Assembly: GCF_918698085.1 (NCBI RefSeq) | Contig: NZ_CAKKLP010000017.1 | Span: 1 to 64,000 of the forward strand | Direction: 5' to 3' | From: Chryseobacterium sp. Bi04 | GTDB taxonomy: Bacteria; Bacteroidota; Bacteroidia; Flavobacteriales; Weeksellaceae | DNA length: 64,000 nucleotides | Shown: piece after piece, positions 9,296 to 17,772 of the stretch | Layout: every line of letters starts with the position of its first letter | How positions within the stretch are numbered: position 1 is the stretch's first letter | Notes under the pieces: model-generated | Database searches by the model: none | The model's input: the letters and a program-made list of their open reading frames with translations, nothing else | What the model was told of the DNA's origin: nothing | Program-made: the position numbers and the translations under genes

Positions 9296-9853
9296 ATGGA
9301 AGCTACTTTTTTTGCTACAAAAGAAGAATTCAGAGAATGGTTGGAAAAACACCATACAGAAGAAAAAGAGCTGTTAGCAGGATTCTATAAAACCGGAAGT
9401 GGGAAACCTTCTATGAGCTGGTCTGAATCTGTAGATCAGGCTTTGTGTTTTGGCTGGATAGATGGTGTAAGAAAATCCATAGACCACGAAAGGTATTCTA
9501 TACGGTTTACCCCAAGAAAATCCGGGAGTATCTGGAGTCTTATTAATATCAAAAAGGTAGAAGAGCTTTCAAAGGCAGGCCTTATGACCCCTTCAGGTCA
9601 ACAGGCATTTGCACTTAGAAAAGAAGAAAAATCCGGTATTTATTCTCATGAAAAGGAGAATATACTGCTGGCTCCAGTTTATAAAGACCAGTTTATGGCT
9701 CATACAACTGCCTGGAATTTTTTTGAAGCCCAGCCTCCTTCTTATAAAAGGGTAATCATCCATTGGATTATGAGTGCAAAACAGGAAAAGACAAGGCTTT
9801 CAAGATTGGAAAAAGCGATTGACAAAAGTGGACAATTAAAAAGATTAGAATAA
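9296..9853 (+). CDS. YdeI/OmpD-associated (OmdA) family protein
   Basis: A 185-residue soluble protein. The N-terminal block (FATKEEFREWLEKHH, ELLAGFYKTGSGKPSMSW, ALCFGWIDGVRKSID) is the YdeI-like signature. The C-terminal part has the IHWIMSAKQEKTRLSRLEK segment of the OmdA extension. Members have been linked to bacteriocin or antimicrobial-peptide tolerance, but the mechanism is unclear. No signal peptide is seen. The next gene starts 25 bp downstream, so the two may be co-transcribed. Confidence 0.85.
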   Translation: MEATFFATKEEFREWLEKHHTEEKELLAGFYKTGSGKPSMSWSESVDQALCFGWIDGVRKSIDHERYSIRFTPRKSGSIWSLINIKKVEELSKAGLMTPSGQQAFALRKEEKSGIYSHEKENILLAPVYKDQFMAHTTAWNFFEAQPPSYKRVIIHWIMSAKQEKTRLSRLEKAIDKSGQLKRLE

Positions 9854-9878
9854 ATTTACAATACAAAAAAAATAATTT

Positions 9879-10277
9879 ATGGATAAGGAAACTTCTCACT
9901 TCTGGCTGGGATATTTTAAAAATGAGGAAGACTTTTATGACTTTGTAGAAGAGGATGAAAATTTTTATATAGAAGAAGAAACTGATGACCAATATGTTTC
10001 AAAATTTGCAGAATCACAGAATATAAAATGGTTTGATGACGATTTTATAGAGTATGGTTTTGAGAATGAAAATCTGGGAATTTATGAAAAGTTTTCAGAG
10101 TACTCGTATGCAGACCAATGGCTTCCTGTACTGGAAAGCAAACTCAATGAGCTTAGCCTCGATACTCCGGTCAACGCCATTATCTTTGCCAGCAGATTTG
10201 TGATTCCTAACCCTGTTTCTGTAGAGCAGGATGACAACAAGCTGTATTATATTGGTGAGATTGAGTTTGACGTTTAA
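9879..10277 (+). CDS. Imm22-like immunity protein (orphan)
   Basis: A 132-residue, very acidic protein. The start FWLGYFKNEEDFYDFVEED, followed by FAESQNIKWFDDDFIEYGF, resembles the Imm22 family, which neutralises nuclease-type polymorphic toxins. No toxin gene is adjacent, so it may be an orphan immunity gene defending against neighbours' effectors. Acidic immunity proteins often bind basic nuclease toxins. Family assignment is by eye. Confidence 0.6.
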   Translation: MDKETSHFWLGYFKNEEDFYDFVEEDENFYIEEETDDQYVSKFAESQNIKWFDDDFIEYGFENENLGIYEKFSEYSYADQWLPVLESKLNELSLDTPVNAIIFASRFVIPNPVSVEQDDNKLYYIGEIEFDV

Positions 10278-10307
10278 ATTACAACATAGGTTTTCACATC
10301 ATTTCTT

Positions 10308-10934
10308 ATGAACAGGAAATTCATACTTATTAATATCATCTTGATTCTGCTCATTATAGCGGTGTATATTTTTGAATATTATGTAGAGAATTATCCGATG
10401 GTGTTTAACCTCATCTATAGTAGTAAAGAATGCAGATTAGAATACCTGGCTGTAATACTAAGTGTTACAGCTTTGGTTTCTTATCTGATAAGCAGCTTGG
10501 ATATTAAAGGTTTAAGTTTCAAAACTAAATTTTTAAGGATCTTTCCGATAGTCAATTTTCCGGTTCTGGCATTTTTTATTTATTTATCAATCAACGGATG
10601 GGTAGAAAAACAAAGAAAAGTCTCAGCAATAGAAAATAGGTATTCCCAACAGGCTACCCAGGATATTAAAAATGATCAGGTTACTATACAATTTGGCGGA
10701 GGGTTTCCATTATTATTACATGACCCTGCAACGCTCAATAAAATTGACAGTATTCGGAAAAGGTATGGAGTAAGATATATCAATACCGGTTGTGTGATTG
10801 ACGGCTTTGAAACCACAGGCCAGGAAAAATATTCAGAAATAGTATATCCCTATCTTGACCGGAGAAACGGCAAAAGGTGGGAAGACAGAATGCAGAAAGA
10901 GATTAACACTGTGAAGAAAAATTCTCATCCTTAA
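10308..10934 (+). CDS. membrane protein of unknown function
   Basis: I do not recognise a family in this 208-residue protein. Three hydrophobic segments are visible (about residues 4-24, 44-62 and 80-97). They are followed by a soluble C-terminal half with QATQDIKNDQVTIQFGGGFPL and LNKIDSIRKRYGVRYI. It starts 30 bp after the Imm22-like gene and is probably in the same accessory unit (9296-12105). The topology, with a short membrane bundle and a C-terminal soluble domain, would also suit a membrane-anchored immunity protein, but nothing proves that. Confidence 0.65.
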   Translation: MNRKFILINIILILLIIAVYIFEYYVENYPMVFNLIYSSKECRLEYLAVILSVTALVSYLISSLDIKGLSFKTKFLRIFPIVNFPVLAFFIYLSINGWVEKQRKVSAIENRYSQQATQDIKNDQVTIQFGGGFPLLLHDPATLNKIDSIRKRYGVRYINTGCVIDGFETTGQEKYSEIVYPYLDRRNGKRWEDRMQKEINTVKKNSHP

Positions 10935-10961
10935 AGCCATCCGACTCATAAACATCTTATT

Positions 10962-11444
10962 TTGAAAAGTACAGCTTCTTCTAAAGCCCCAAGATTATTT
11001 CCTTTTTTACAGAAACTTTCTATTTCTATAGCTCTTATTTTCGCAATAACCAGTCTGCAGATTTACTGGTCTGTGGGACAGTTTTCCGACCATACCTCAA
11101 GTAGTTGTCTGGAATGCAGTCTCTTTGAAGATACTATTTACATGTCTGCTGTTACGAGTGTATTCTTATCGGCTATTTTCCTTTTATTTTCCTTTGTAAA
11201 AAAGATTTTCATTAAGGCAGCTATTGAGTTTCTATTATTAATAAGTCTGTGGATATTCTGGAACTACAGCATTTTTGTGGACAGAGAGTCTTCGTGGAGT
11301 ACCTATGACTTTAAATCAGAACTTTATTATACACTAACTCTTTCCTCTTTGTCGGTTATTATTCTTGGATGTATCTGCATTTTACTATTACATTATAAAG
11401 AAATAAAAGCTAGATGGATAGTTTATAAAAAACATAAACTTTAA
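10962..11444 (+). CDS. small membrane protein of unknown function, TTG start
   Basis: A 160-residue protein with about four hydrophobic segments (residues 18-36, 60-80, 86-104 and 125-147) and a CLEC pair between the first two. The frame begins at TTG (10962); no ATG lies in a better place, so the start is uncertain. It sits 27 bp after the preceding membrane-protein gene in the same direction. No family is recognised. Confidence 0.55.
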   Translation: MKSTASSKAPRLFPFLQKLSISIALIFAITSLQIYWSVGQFSDHTSSSCLECSLFEDTIYMSAVTSVFLSAIFLLFSFVKKIFIKAAIEFLLLISLWIFWNYSIFVDRESSWSTYDFKSELYYTLTLSSLSVIILGCICILLLHYKEIKARWIVYKKHKL

Positions 11445-11517
11445 TTTTCAAAGTACGGCAAACCGTAAATAATTTTCAAATGTTCAAAATATTTTTGTAC
11501 ATGAAAAAATTATAATT

Positions 11518-12105
11518 ATGTCATTAACTCAATGTCCTCAATGTCAAAAATACATAAATTCCACTGTTGTTTTTTGTCCTCAATGTGGTTATTCAATCAA
11601 AGCTGATCCAAAACAAAAAAATTCAGATGTTCCCTCTTCTCATACTCCTAAAAAACAAAATAACGGATGTGGTATTGTTTTGTTATTTATAGGGATATTG
11701 TTTATAATATTTTTAATTAAAACATGTTCTGAAACAAAAGATCATTCTAATTCTACAAGTGAAACAGTTAGCCAATTCTCTAAAGAGGACAGTATTAAAA
11801 ATAAAGCAAAAATTGACAGCATAGATCAACAACAAAAAATTGAAAATGAAAAATTCTTAAAAACCAAAGCCGGGAAAATTCATAAAAAACATCCTGAATG
11901 GTCAAGAGAAGACTGCATTAAAATTTCTGAACATAAGATTTGGATTGGAATGCATTATGATATGCTGGTATATATAAGAGGCAGACCGAATAACATAAAT
12001 ACCTCAAATTATGGAGATGGTCCTAATTATCAGGCTTGTTGGCATGATTATGATCCGTCTTGTTTTTATTTTGCCGAAAGCCAAATTATTACTTCTTATA
12101 ATTAA
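11518..12105 (+). CDS. zinc-ribbon membrane protein of unknown function
   Basis: A 195-residue protein. Residues 6-26 form a zinc ribbon with two CPQC pairs (CPQCQKYINSTVVFCPQCGY). A single hydrophobic segment follows (about residues 52-68), then a charged linker rich in Lys, Glu and Gln (residues 80-125). The C-terminal domain contains RGRPNNINTSNYGDG, the kind of ending seen in SmpA/OmlA-like small domains. A strong terminator follows immediately. The function is not known. Confidence 0.7.
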   Translation: MSLTQCPQCQKYINSTVVFCPQCGYSIKADPKQKNSDVPSSHTPKKQNNGCGIVLLFIGILFIIFLIKTCSETKDHSNSTSETVSQFSKEDSIKNKAKIDSIDQQQKIENEKFLKTKAGKIHKKHPEWSREDCIKISEHKIWIGMHYDMLVYIRGRPNNINTSNYGDGPNYQACWHDYDPSCFYFAESQIITSYN

Positions 12106-12136
12106 AAAAGGTGAGCTGATAGTGGCTCACCTTTTT
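12104..12136. terminator. bidirectional terminator between zinc-ribbon gene and polA
   Basis: AAAAAGGTGAGC/GCTCACCTTTTT stem of 12 bp with a 9-nt loop. It sits between two convergent genes and carries A- and T-runs on either side. Confidence 0.9.
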
Positions 12137-12162
12137 AATTATTTTTTAGAATGTAACGTCTA

Positions 12163-14997
12163 TTAATGCGCTTCCAGCCAGTTATCTCCGACACCAATTT
12201 CTACCAGTAAGGGAACCTGTGTTTTTAAGGCATTCTCCATTTCTTTTTTTATCAATTTTGAAGTCGCTTCTACTTCATCTGCAGGGGTTTCAAATACCAA
12301 TTCGTCATGTACCTGAAGGAGCATCTTTGTTTTTAACTGCTGTTCTTCAAGTTCTCTGTCTATTTTGATCATAGCAATTTTTACAATGTCTGCTGCGCTT
12401 CCCTGAACCGGAGCATTAACAGCATTTCTTTCTGCATGTCCTCTTACAACAAAATTGTTGGAATTGATATCTTTTAAATGGCGTTTTCGGCCCAGAATAG
12501 TTTCTACATATCCCATTTCACGTGCTTTATTCACCTGTTCTGCCATATACTTCTTCAGTTTTGGATAGGTCTCAAAATAGGCTTCTATCATCTGCTTAGC
12601 TTCCGTACGGGACAGTCCGGTCTGTTCTGCCAAAGCAAAAGCTCCCTGTCCGTAGATGATTCCAAAGTTTACCGTTTTTGCCTGGCTTCTCTGTACTTTA
12701 GACACTTCCTCCAATGGAATTTTAAATAGCTTAGCTGCTGTAGAAGCATGAATATCTTCTCCGTCCTGGAAAGCTTTGATCATATTATCTTCTCCGGAAA
12801 TCTCGGCAATAAGACGAAGTTCAATCTGTGAATAATCGGCAGAGATGATTTTCTTCCCTTCTCCGGAAACAAAAGCTCCACGAATCTGCTGGCCTCTTAA
12901 TGTTCGGATCGGAATATTCTGAAGGTTAGGATTCACACTTGCCAGACGGCCTGTAGCGGCTGTAGTCTGTGAAAAATTGGTATGTACCCTGTTATCTTCT
13001 TTCTCAATTTGTGAAGGAAGAGCGTCTACATAAGTGGATTTTAATTTCTGATAGGTTCTGTATTCCAGGATATGCTTGATGATTTCATGTTTTGAAACCA
13101 GCTTTTGAAGTACATCTTCTGAGGTAGCATACTGTCCTGTTTTTGTTTTTTTGGCTTTAGGGTCAAGCTGCATTTTCTCAAAAAGAATTTCCCCCAGCTG
13201 TTTAGGTGAATTCATATTGAACTCTTCTCCTGAAAGTTCAAAGATGGTGCTTTCCAGTTGCTTCAGGTCATTTTCAAGATCAATACTTTCCTGTGCCAGC
13301 CACTTTTCATCCAAAGAAATTCCGGAAAGTTCCATTTTCGCGAGAACTTCCATCAAAGGCATTTCAATAGTATAAAAAAGCTCTTCTAAATTTTCTTTTT
13401 TCAGCTGTGGAGCAAACAGCTCATACAACTGGAAGGTAACATCTGCATCTTCTGCAGCGTAATCTGTTTGTGTCCTAAGATCAGCATCTCTGAAAGTTCC
13501 CTGATTTTTACCTTTTTTTCCGATAATGGTTTCAATAGAAACTGGTTTATAGTTCAGATACACTTCTGAAAGATAATCCATACCATGCCTTCCATCCGGA
13601 TTCAGCAGGTAATGGGCAATCATGGTATCGAACATAGCCCCTTTAACGGTGATGTCGTATTGTTTTAATATTTTATAATCAAACTTTAAGTTGTGAGCAA
13701 TTTTCAGCAGATCTTCTTTTTCAAAAAACGGTCTGAAAATCTCCAGTGTTTGCAAGACTTCTCCTTTATCTTCAGACAAAGGAATATAATAAGCCAGACC
13801 TTTTTTATAAGAGAAACTCATTCCTACCAGTTCTGCTTCCAGTTCATTTAATGAAGTGGTTTCTGTATCAAAGCAAACGGCCTGTTGTTTCAATAAATTA
13901 TTAACCAGTGCCTTTTGGGCTTTTGGATTATCTACAAACTGATAAAGGTGGTCATTCTGCTCAATGGTGGATTTCGTGGAGGTTGCCTGATCCAGTTCTT
14001 CGAAATTAGCAAAAAGGTCAAGCTGCATGACCTGTCCTTTTACTTCAGTACCTGCCGGAGTTTGTTTTACTTCAATTTCGCTTACCACTACTGTTTCTGT
14101 TGCTGCAGGCGCAAAAGCTCTGTACAGGTTTTCATAGAGTCTTCGGAACTCAATTTCTTCAAAAACCTCCTTTACTTTTTCAAAATCCGGAGTCTCCAGA
14201 TCATATTGTTCCTGATGGAATTCTATAGGAGCATCACAAATAATAGTGGCCAGCTTTTTAGACAAAATTCCTCTTTCTGCCGAAGCTTCTACCTTTTCTT
14301 TTAATTTCCCCTTTAGTTTATCGGTGTTTGCCAATAAAGTTTCAATATTTCCGAATTCTTTCAGGAACTTCATTGCTGTTTTTTCCCCAACTCCTTCCAG
14401 TCCCGGGATATTATCTACAGCATCTCCCATCATAGCAAGGAAATCGATAACCTGTTTAGGATCTTCAATTTCATATTTTGCCTTTACCTCCTCTACTCCC
14501 AGAATTTCTATATCTCCACCTTTTAAGCCGGGCTTATAAATTTTAATATGGTCAGTAACCAGCTGTGCAAAATCTTTATCCGGTGTTACCATAAAAGTGG
14601 TATAGCCTTCTTTTTCTGCTTTGCAGGCAATAGTTCCTATCACGTCATCCGCTTCATAGCCTTCTACTCCCAAAATAGGAATATGCATCGCCTCCAAAAT
14701 CCTGTGAATGTATGGAACAGCAATTTTGATTGCTTCAGGAGTTTCACTTCTGTTAGCTTTATAATCTGCAAAATCATCAGTTCTTACGCTTGCTCTTCCT
14801 ACATCAAAAACTACGGCCAGATGGCTTGGTTTTTCTCTTCTGATCAATTCAATCAAAGAATTTGTAAAACCGAAGATGGCAGAAGTATCCAAACCTTTGC
14901 TCGTGAGTCTCGGATTTCTGATCAGTGCGTAATATCCTCTGAAAATCATCGCATAAGCATCGATGAGAAATAGCCTTTTATCTTGTGTTGCGTCCAT
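12163..14997 (-). CDS. polA: DNA polymerase I
   Basis: About 944 residues with the full three-domain layout. The 5'-3' exonuclease domain starts KRLFLIDAYAMIFRGYYA and contains EGYEADDVIGTIA and GVGEKTAMKFL. The 3'-5' exonuclease domain keeps the acidic residues of the DEDDy site (FDTETTSL, HNLKFDYKIL, YAAEDADVT), so proofreading should be active. The polymerase domain has the motif A/B/C segments DYSQIELR, RSQAKTVNFGIIYG and QVHDELVFE. MDATQDKRLF (14997) is chosen as start because it aligns with the family; a start six codons upstream is possible. Role: Okazaki fragment processing and repair synthesis. It is convergent with the zinc-ribbon gene. Confidence 0.97.
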   Translation of the reverse strand: MDATQDKRLFLIDAYAMIFRGYYALIRNPRLTSKGLDTSAIFGFTNSLIELIRREKPSHLAVVFDVGRASVRTDDFADYKANRSETPEAIKIAVPYIHRILEAMHIPILGVEGYEADDVIGTIACKAEKEGYTTFMVTPDKDFAQLVTDHIKIYKPGLKGGDIEILGVEEVKAKYEIEDPKQVIDFLAMMGDAVDNIPGLEGVGEKTAMKFLKEFGNIETLLANTDKLKGKLKEKVEASAERGILSKKLATIICDAPIEFHQEQYDLETPDFEKVKEVFEEIEFRRLYENLYRAFAPAATETVVVSEIEVKQTPAGTEVKGQVMQLDLFANFEELDQATSTKSTIEQNDHLYQFVDNPKAQKALVNNLLKQQAVCFDTETTSLNELEAELVGMSFSYKKGLAYYIPLSEDKGEVLQTLEIFRPFFEKEDLLKIAHNLKFDYKILKQYDITVKGAMFDTMIAHYLLNPDGRHGMDYLSEVYLNYKPVSIETIIGKKGKNQGTFRDADLRTQTDYAAEDADVTFQLYELFAPQLKKENLEELFYTIEMPLMEVLAKMELSGISLDEKWLAQESIDLENDLKQLESTIFELSGEEFNMNSPKQLGEILFEKMQLDPKAKKTKTGQYATSEDVLQKLVSKHEIIKHILEYRTYQKLKSTYVDALPSQIEKEDNRVHTNFSQTTAATGRLASVNPNLQNIPIRTLRGQQIRGAFVSGEGKKIISADYSQIELRLIAEISGEDNMIKAFQDGEDIHASTAAKLFKIPLEEVSKVQRSQAKTVNFGIIYGQGAFALAEQTGLSRTEAKQMIEAYFETYPKLKKYMAEQVNKAREMGYVETILGRKRHLKDINSNNFVVRGHAERNAVNAPVQGSAADIVKIAMIKIDRELEEQQLKTKMLLQVHDELVFETPADEVEATSKLIKKEMENALKTQVPLLVEIGVGDNWLEAH

Positions 14998-15015
14998 ATT
15001 GTCTATAATGAACAA

Positions 15016-15529
15016 ATATATGAAAATAGGAGCAAAATTCGAGATATGAGTTGTGAGGTTCGGGATGCGGGATGTGAGTTTTTGGTCTCCGTTTTTAAAA
15101 TTTACAATAAAAGCTGTTGGTATTGGCTTCTATCTCTTATCTCGCACAGAAATCATAAAGTCCATAAGATTTATAACACTTTAGTTATCTGAGGTATCAG
15201 CTTTATGCATTAATAAAGTTGTGAAAATAATCTCACGTAATTTTAAAGAAAATCAAAGATTTTTTGCTTAAGTGTACTTTTTTATTTTCAATCAGTTTAA
15301 ACTTAAAATAAACTAAAGTGTTTATAGCATTTCACTCAGTTTTTGTGACTCAATTTTTAATTGGTTTAAACAGGTTGAGTATTATTACACTAATTAAAAT
15401 GAAATAACGCTTTTAGAATAAAATTTTTTGTTTCTAAAAAACAGATGATGCAGGGTTCATTTTTTTACTTGGAAAAATTGTGACAGGTCTAAGCTATCCC
15501 CAGTTTAAAAAAAACCGTATACTGTTATA
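15016..15529. other. gene-free stretch between polA and hcp1
   Basis: AT-rich with no credible ORF. A short gagatatgagttgtgaggttcggg heptamer-like tract sits at 15042-15078, close to the polA 5' end. The polA promoter should lie here, but I could not place it with confidence. Confidence 0.5.
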
Positions 15530-15566
15530 AAAAGCAAAACAGCATACTCAAGAGTACACTGTTCTG
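15530..15566 (-). terminator. terminator of hcp1
   Basis: Minus-strand hairpin AACAGTGTACT/AGTATGCTGTT, which pairs with G-U wobbles. It is followed by TTGCTTTTTAT and lies about 25 bp past the hcp1 stop. Confidence 0.65.
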
Positions 15567-15590
15567 TATTATTTTTGTTTGGTTTATGGC

Positions 15591-15998
15591 TTATTTACCT
15601 GGCCATAATCCTGCATACTGAGAAGTACCGTAGTCGATTGTTTCAGCACTTACTACGAAACTGATCAACATACTGTTGCTGTCTACTGCATCGAAGTCTA
15701 CTTCGTGCTGAATTACATATCCGTTTTCCCAGTTCAAAGTAATTAATGTTCCTTCTTCGTGAGATTTGTTGAATGTAATTTCTCCTTTAGTAGGCTTATA
15801 CTTTCCGTTCAATAAACTTTCAAGGATATCAGACTTTTCAGTTGCTTCTACTGTTACTTTAATTAATGCGTTAGAAGGATCTGATGCTACACGTCCGGAT
15901 ACATCAGTAGCTCTGGATACACTGTAGTTCATTTTTAATAATTTTTGTCCTTCGCCACCGTTGAATTTTAAAATTCCTCTTGAATTTCTTTCTGCCAT
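15591..15998 (-). CDS. tssD: T6SS tube protein TssD/Hcp (copy 1)
   Basis: A 135-residue Bacteroidota-type Hcp that builds the hexameric inner tube of the T6SS. It starts MAERNSRGILKF and has the family segments YSVSRATDVSGRVASDPSN and SHEEGTLITLNWENGY. It differs from copy 2 (22296-22709) at only a few positions and more from copy 3 (32663-33070). It is the last gene of the T6SS locus, with its own promoter and terminator. Unlike copies 2 and 3 it is not followed by a vgrG. The start is fixed by identity among the three copies. Confidence 0.93.
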   Translation of the reverse strand: MAERNSRGILKFNGGEGQKLLKMNYSVSRATDVSGRVASDPSNALIKVTVEATEKSDILESLLNGKYKPTKGEITFNKSHEEGTLITLNWENGYVIQHEVDFDAVDSNSMLISFVVSAETIDYGTSQYAGLWPGK

Positions 15999-16050
15999 GA
16001 TTTGTAAATTTTAATCGTTAGTAATAAATTGTTATTCAATAATTATATAG

Positions 16051-16155
16051 CAAAGATAAAGACCCTGGTATGGAAAAAAAAGCTTTTGATAAGAAATCTG
16101 AAATTTTGTAGTAGTTCTACGATTTTATGTCGTAATTCTACGACAATAGAGTTAA
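16051..16155 (-). promoter_or_regulatory. hcp1 promoter with upstream palindromic element
   Basis: The -7 box TATCTTTG (16051-16058, minus strand) is consensus, but the -33 region is TTTT/TTTC rather than TTTG. At 16129-16144 lies the palindrome GTCGTA-GAAT-TACGAC, and at 16111-16120 a second one, GTAG-AA-CTAC. Flanks are conserved over 16097-16155. The same block stands at the same distance ahead of all three hcp genes, which suggests an activator site. The rest of 16156-16500 shows nothing. Confidence 0.75.
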
Positions 16156-16500
16156 ATGGCTCCCCAATCGCTTATTAATAAATATTTTATCCATAATTCA
16201 AAAACAGCAATAATACATACATTAATACACTTTTATGGGAAATATTTTAATATAAAGACTCTATTATTTTGATTTTTAAAATTATTCTGGCGGGTACTTT
16301 TTGTACAGGTTTGGATAAAAGACAATATTTAAAATTGAATGTTTGAATACCCAATTATCTATTTAATAATTCTTATTCTTAAATATAAGGAACCCATCCA
16401 ACTAAAAATATCTACCTTTTAATCTTGTCTATATGATTAAATTGAAGATTGCAAAAAAAATATTCTGATGCTTCATCTAAAATACAAAATATATTTATTG

Positions 16501-17772
16501 TTAATTTTGTTCGGCTTTGATTGTTACCCCACCTCCTGATTGGTTTTCAAATGAATCCGCTAATACATTAAAAGTCCATTCATTAAGAGGAGATACCAGT
16601 AAGGGAAGTATAAGCCCTACCCCATTTATTCCTCCAAAGCCTTTAGCGGTCTCAGCTTTCATGCCTTTGTTGGTTTCTGCCTTATGTTCATTAATTACTC
16701 TATTACCTTTATTGCTTGTTTTTATTCTTGGAAGAATTTTCCCGCTGTTTTTTCTCTTCATTGCTTCTACAGCCTGAGCTCCAGATCTGGTTTTCTTCAT
16801 TTCAGCTACTATTTCCGCAATTCTCGCCTCACGTTGTGCACGGGTACCTTTCAGTTCCATGATTTCTTTGATATACTTTTCGTTCTGTTTTTGTCTGTAC
16901 TTGTCATAAGAATGATAAAGAAGGTTTTCGGCTGCACTTGTTTGTGATGTCCCTATATATGGATCATCAGGTGTATCCACAGTAAAGGGTCCTTCTAATT
17001 CTTTACGGGAAGCCAGCATTTGATCATAAGCAGTACTTTTGTCATCGCTACTGAACATTCCCTGCATTCCCTGTGCTTCCAAATAGGAAATGGGCTGAAA
17101 TATAAGATATGCACCTACTATTCCTACTGCAGCTTCTTTTCCTCCTGCAAAAAGGCCTGCCCCTAATCCGCCACCGGTAGCAGTGAAGGCTGTTCCACCA
17201 GAAAATCCTATAGCGTAACCGAAAAGTCCACTGATTACAGCTGTTAAACTTACTTCGCCCCAATTTCTGAAAGCCACATTTTTCGCAGCAGCGTTCGCTT
17301 CTCCTTCATCTAAAAATGGTGTAAGAATTCCCGGGCCGGCAGAACAGGTAAGAAATGATTTTTGGGTAAGCGCTTTATGTCCTTCGAATTTAACACTTGC
17401 GTGAGGATTAACCCATTCTACAAGATTAGGATTACATTTTGTACTATTTGATGCTATAATCACTGTTGCCGCAACAGCCAGTGCTCCCAGAACGACAGCT
17501 CCCACTCCCAAAGTACAAACTGAAAACGCGACAGCAAGTCCAAGGGCTAAACCAGCCACTAAAAATGACCATGCAGCAGCTTTTCCCCAATTGCTTTTAC
17601 ACTCGAAATCATCCTTTAGTACCATATCTACTTCTGTAAGCAATGGTTGTTTTTCCGATTTATAGACAACAGAAAGATTCCACATTTTAGGATCTACAAG
17701 CAAAACTCCCGGGGAGGGATCCATCTGATAGCTACAGACTACATGTGTTTCCTGAGGAAGATACCTACTCAT
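16501..17772 (-). CDS. PAAR-like (DUF4280-type) T6SS protein with hydrophobic insertions
   Basis: A 423-residue protein. The start THVVCSYQMDPSPGVLLV and the segment HKALTQKSFLTCSAGPGIL resemble the two ends of DUF4280 PAAR-like tip proteins, with Cys at 13, 58, 113 and 143. Between them lies a long hydrophobic stretch (residues 65-107) suggesting a membrane hairpin, and a second Gly-rich hydrophobic region spans 175-230. The C-terminal third is charged, probably coiled-coil (265-340), and ends with another hydrophobic patch. It overlaps the upstream membrane-protein gene by ATGA and closes the vgrG1 cassette. I infer a VgrG tip protein that may itself be a membrane-acting effector; an ordinary structural tip is the alternative. 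Confidence 0.55.
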   Translation of the reverse strand: MSRYLPQETHVVCSYQMDPSPGVLLVDPKMWNLSVVYKSEKQPLLTEVDMVLKDDFECKSNWGKAAAWSFLVAGLALGLAVAFSVCTLGVGAVVLGALAVAATVIIASNSTKCNPNLVEWVNPHASVKFEGHKALTQKSFLTCSAGPGILTPFLDEGEANAAAKNVAFRNWGEVSLTAVISGLFGYAIGFSGGTAFTATGGGLGAGLFAGGKEAAVGIVGAYLIFQPISYLEAQGMQGMFSSDDKSTAYDQMLASRKELEGPFTVDTPDDPYIGTSQTSAAENLLYHSYDKYRQKQNEKYIKEIMELKGTRAQREARIAEIVAEMKKTRSGAQAVEAMKRKNSGKILPRIKTSNKGNRVINEHKAETNKGMKAETAKGFGGINGVGLILPLLVSPLNEWTFNVLADSFENQSGGGVTIKAEQN

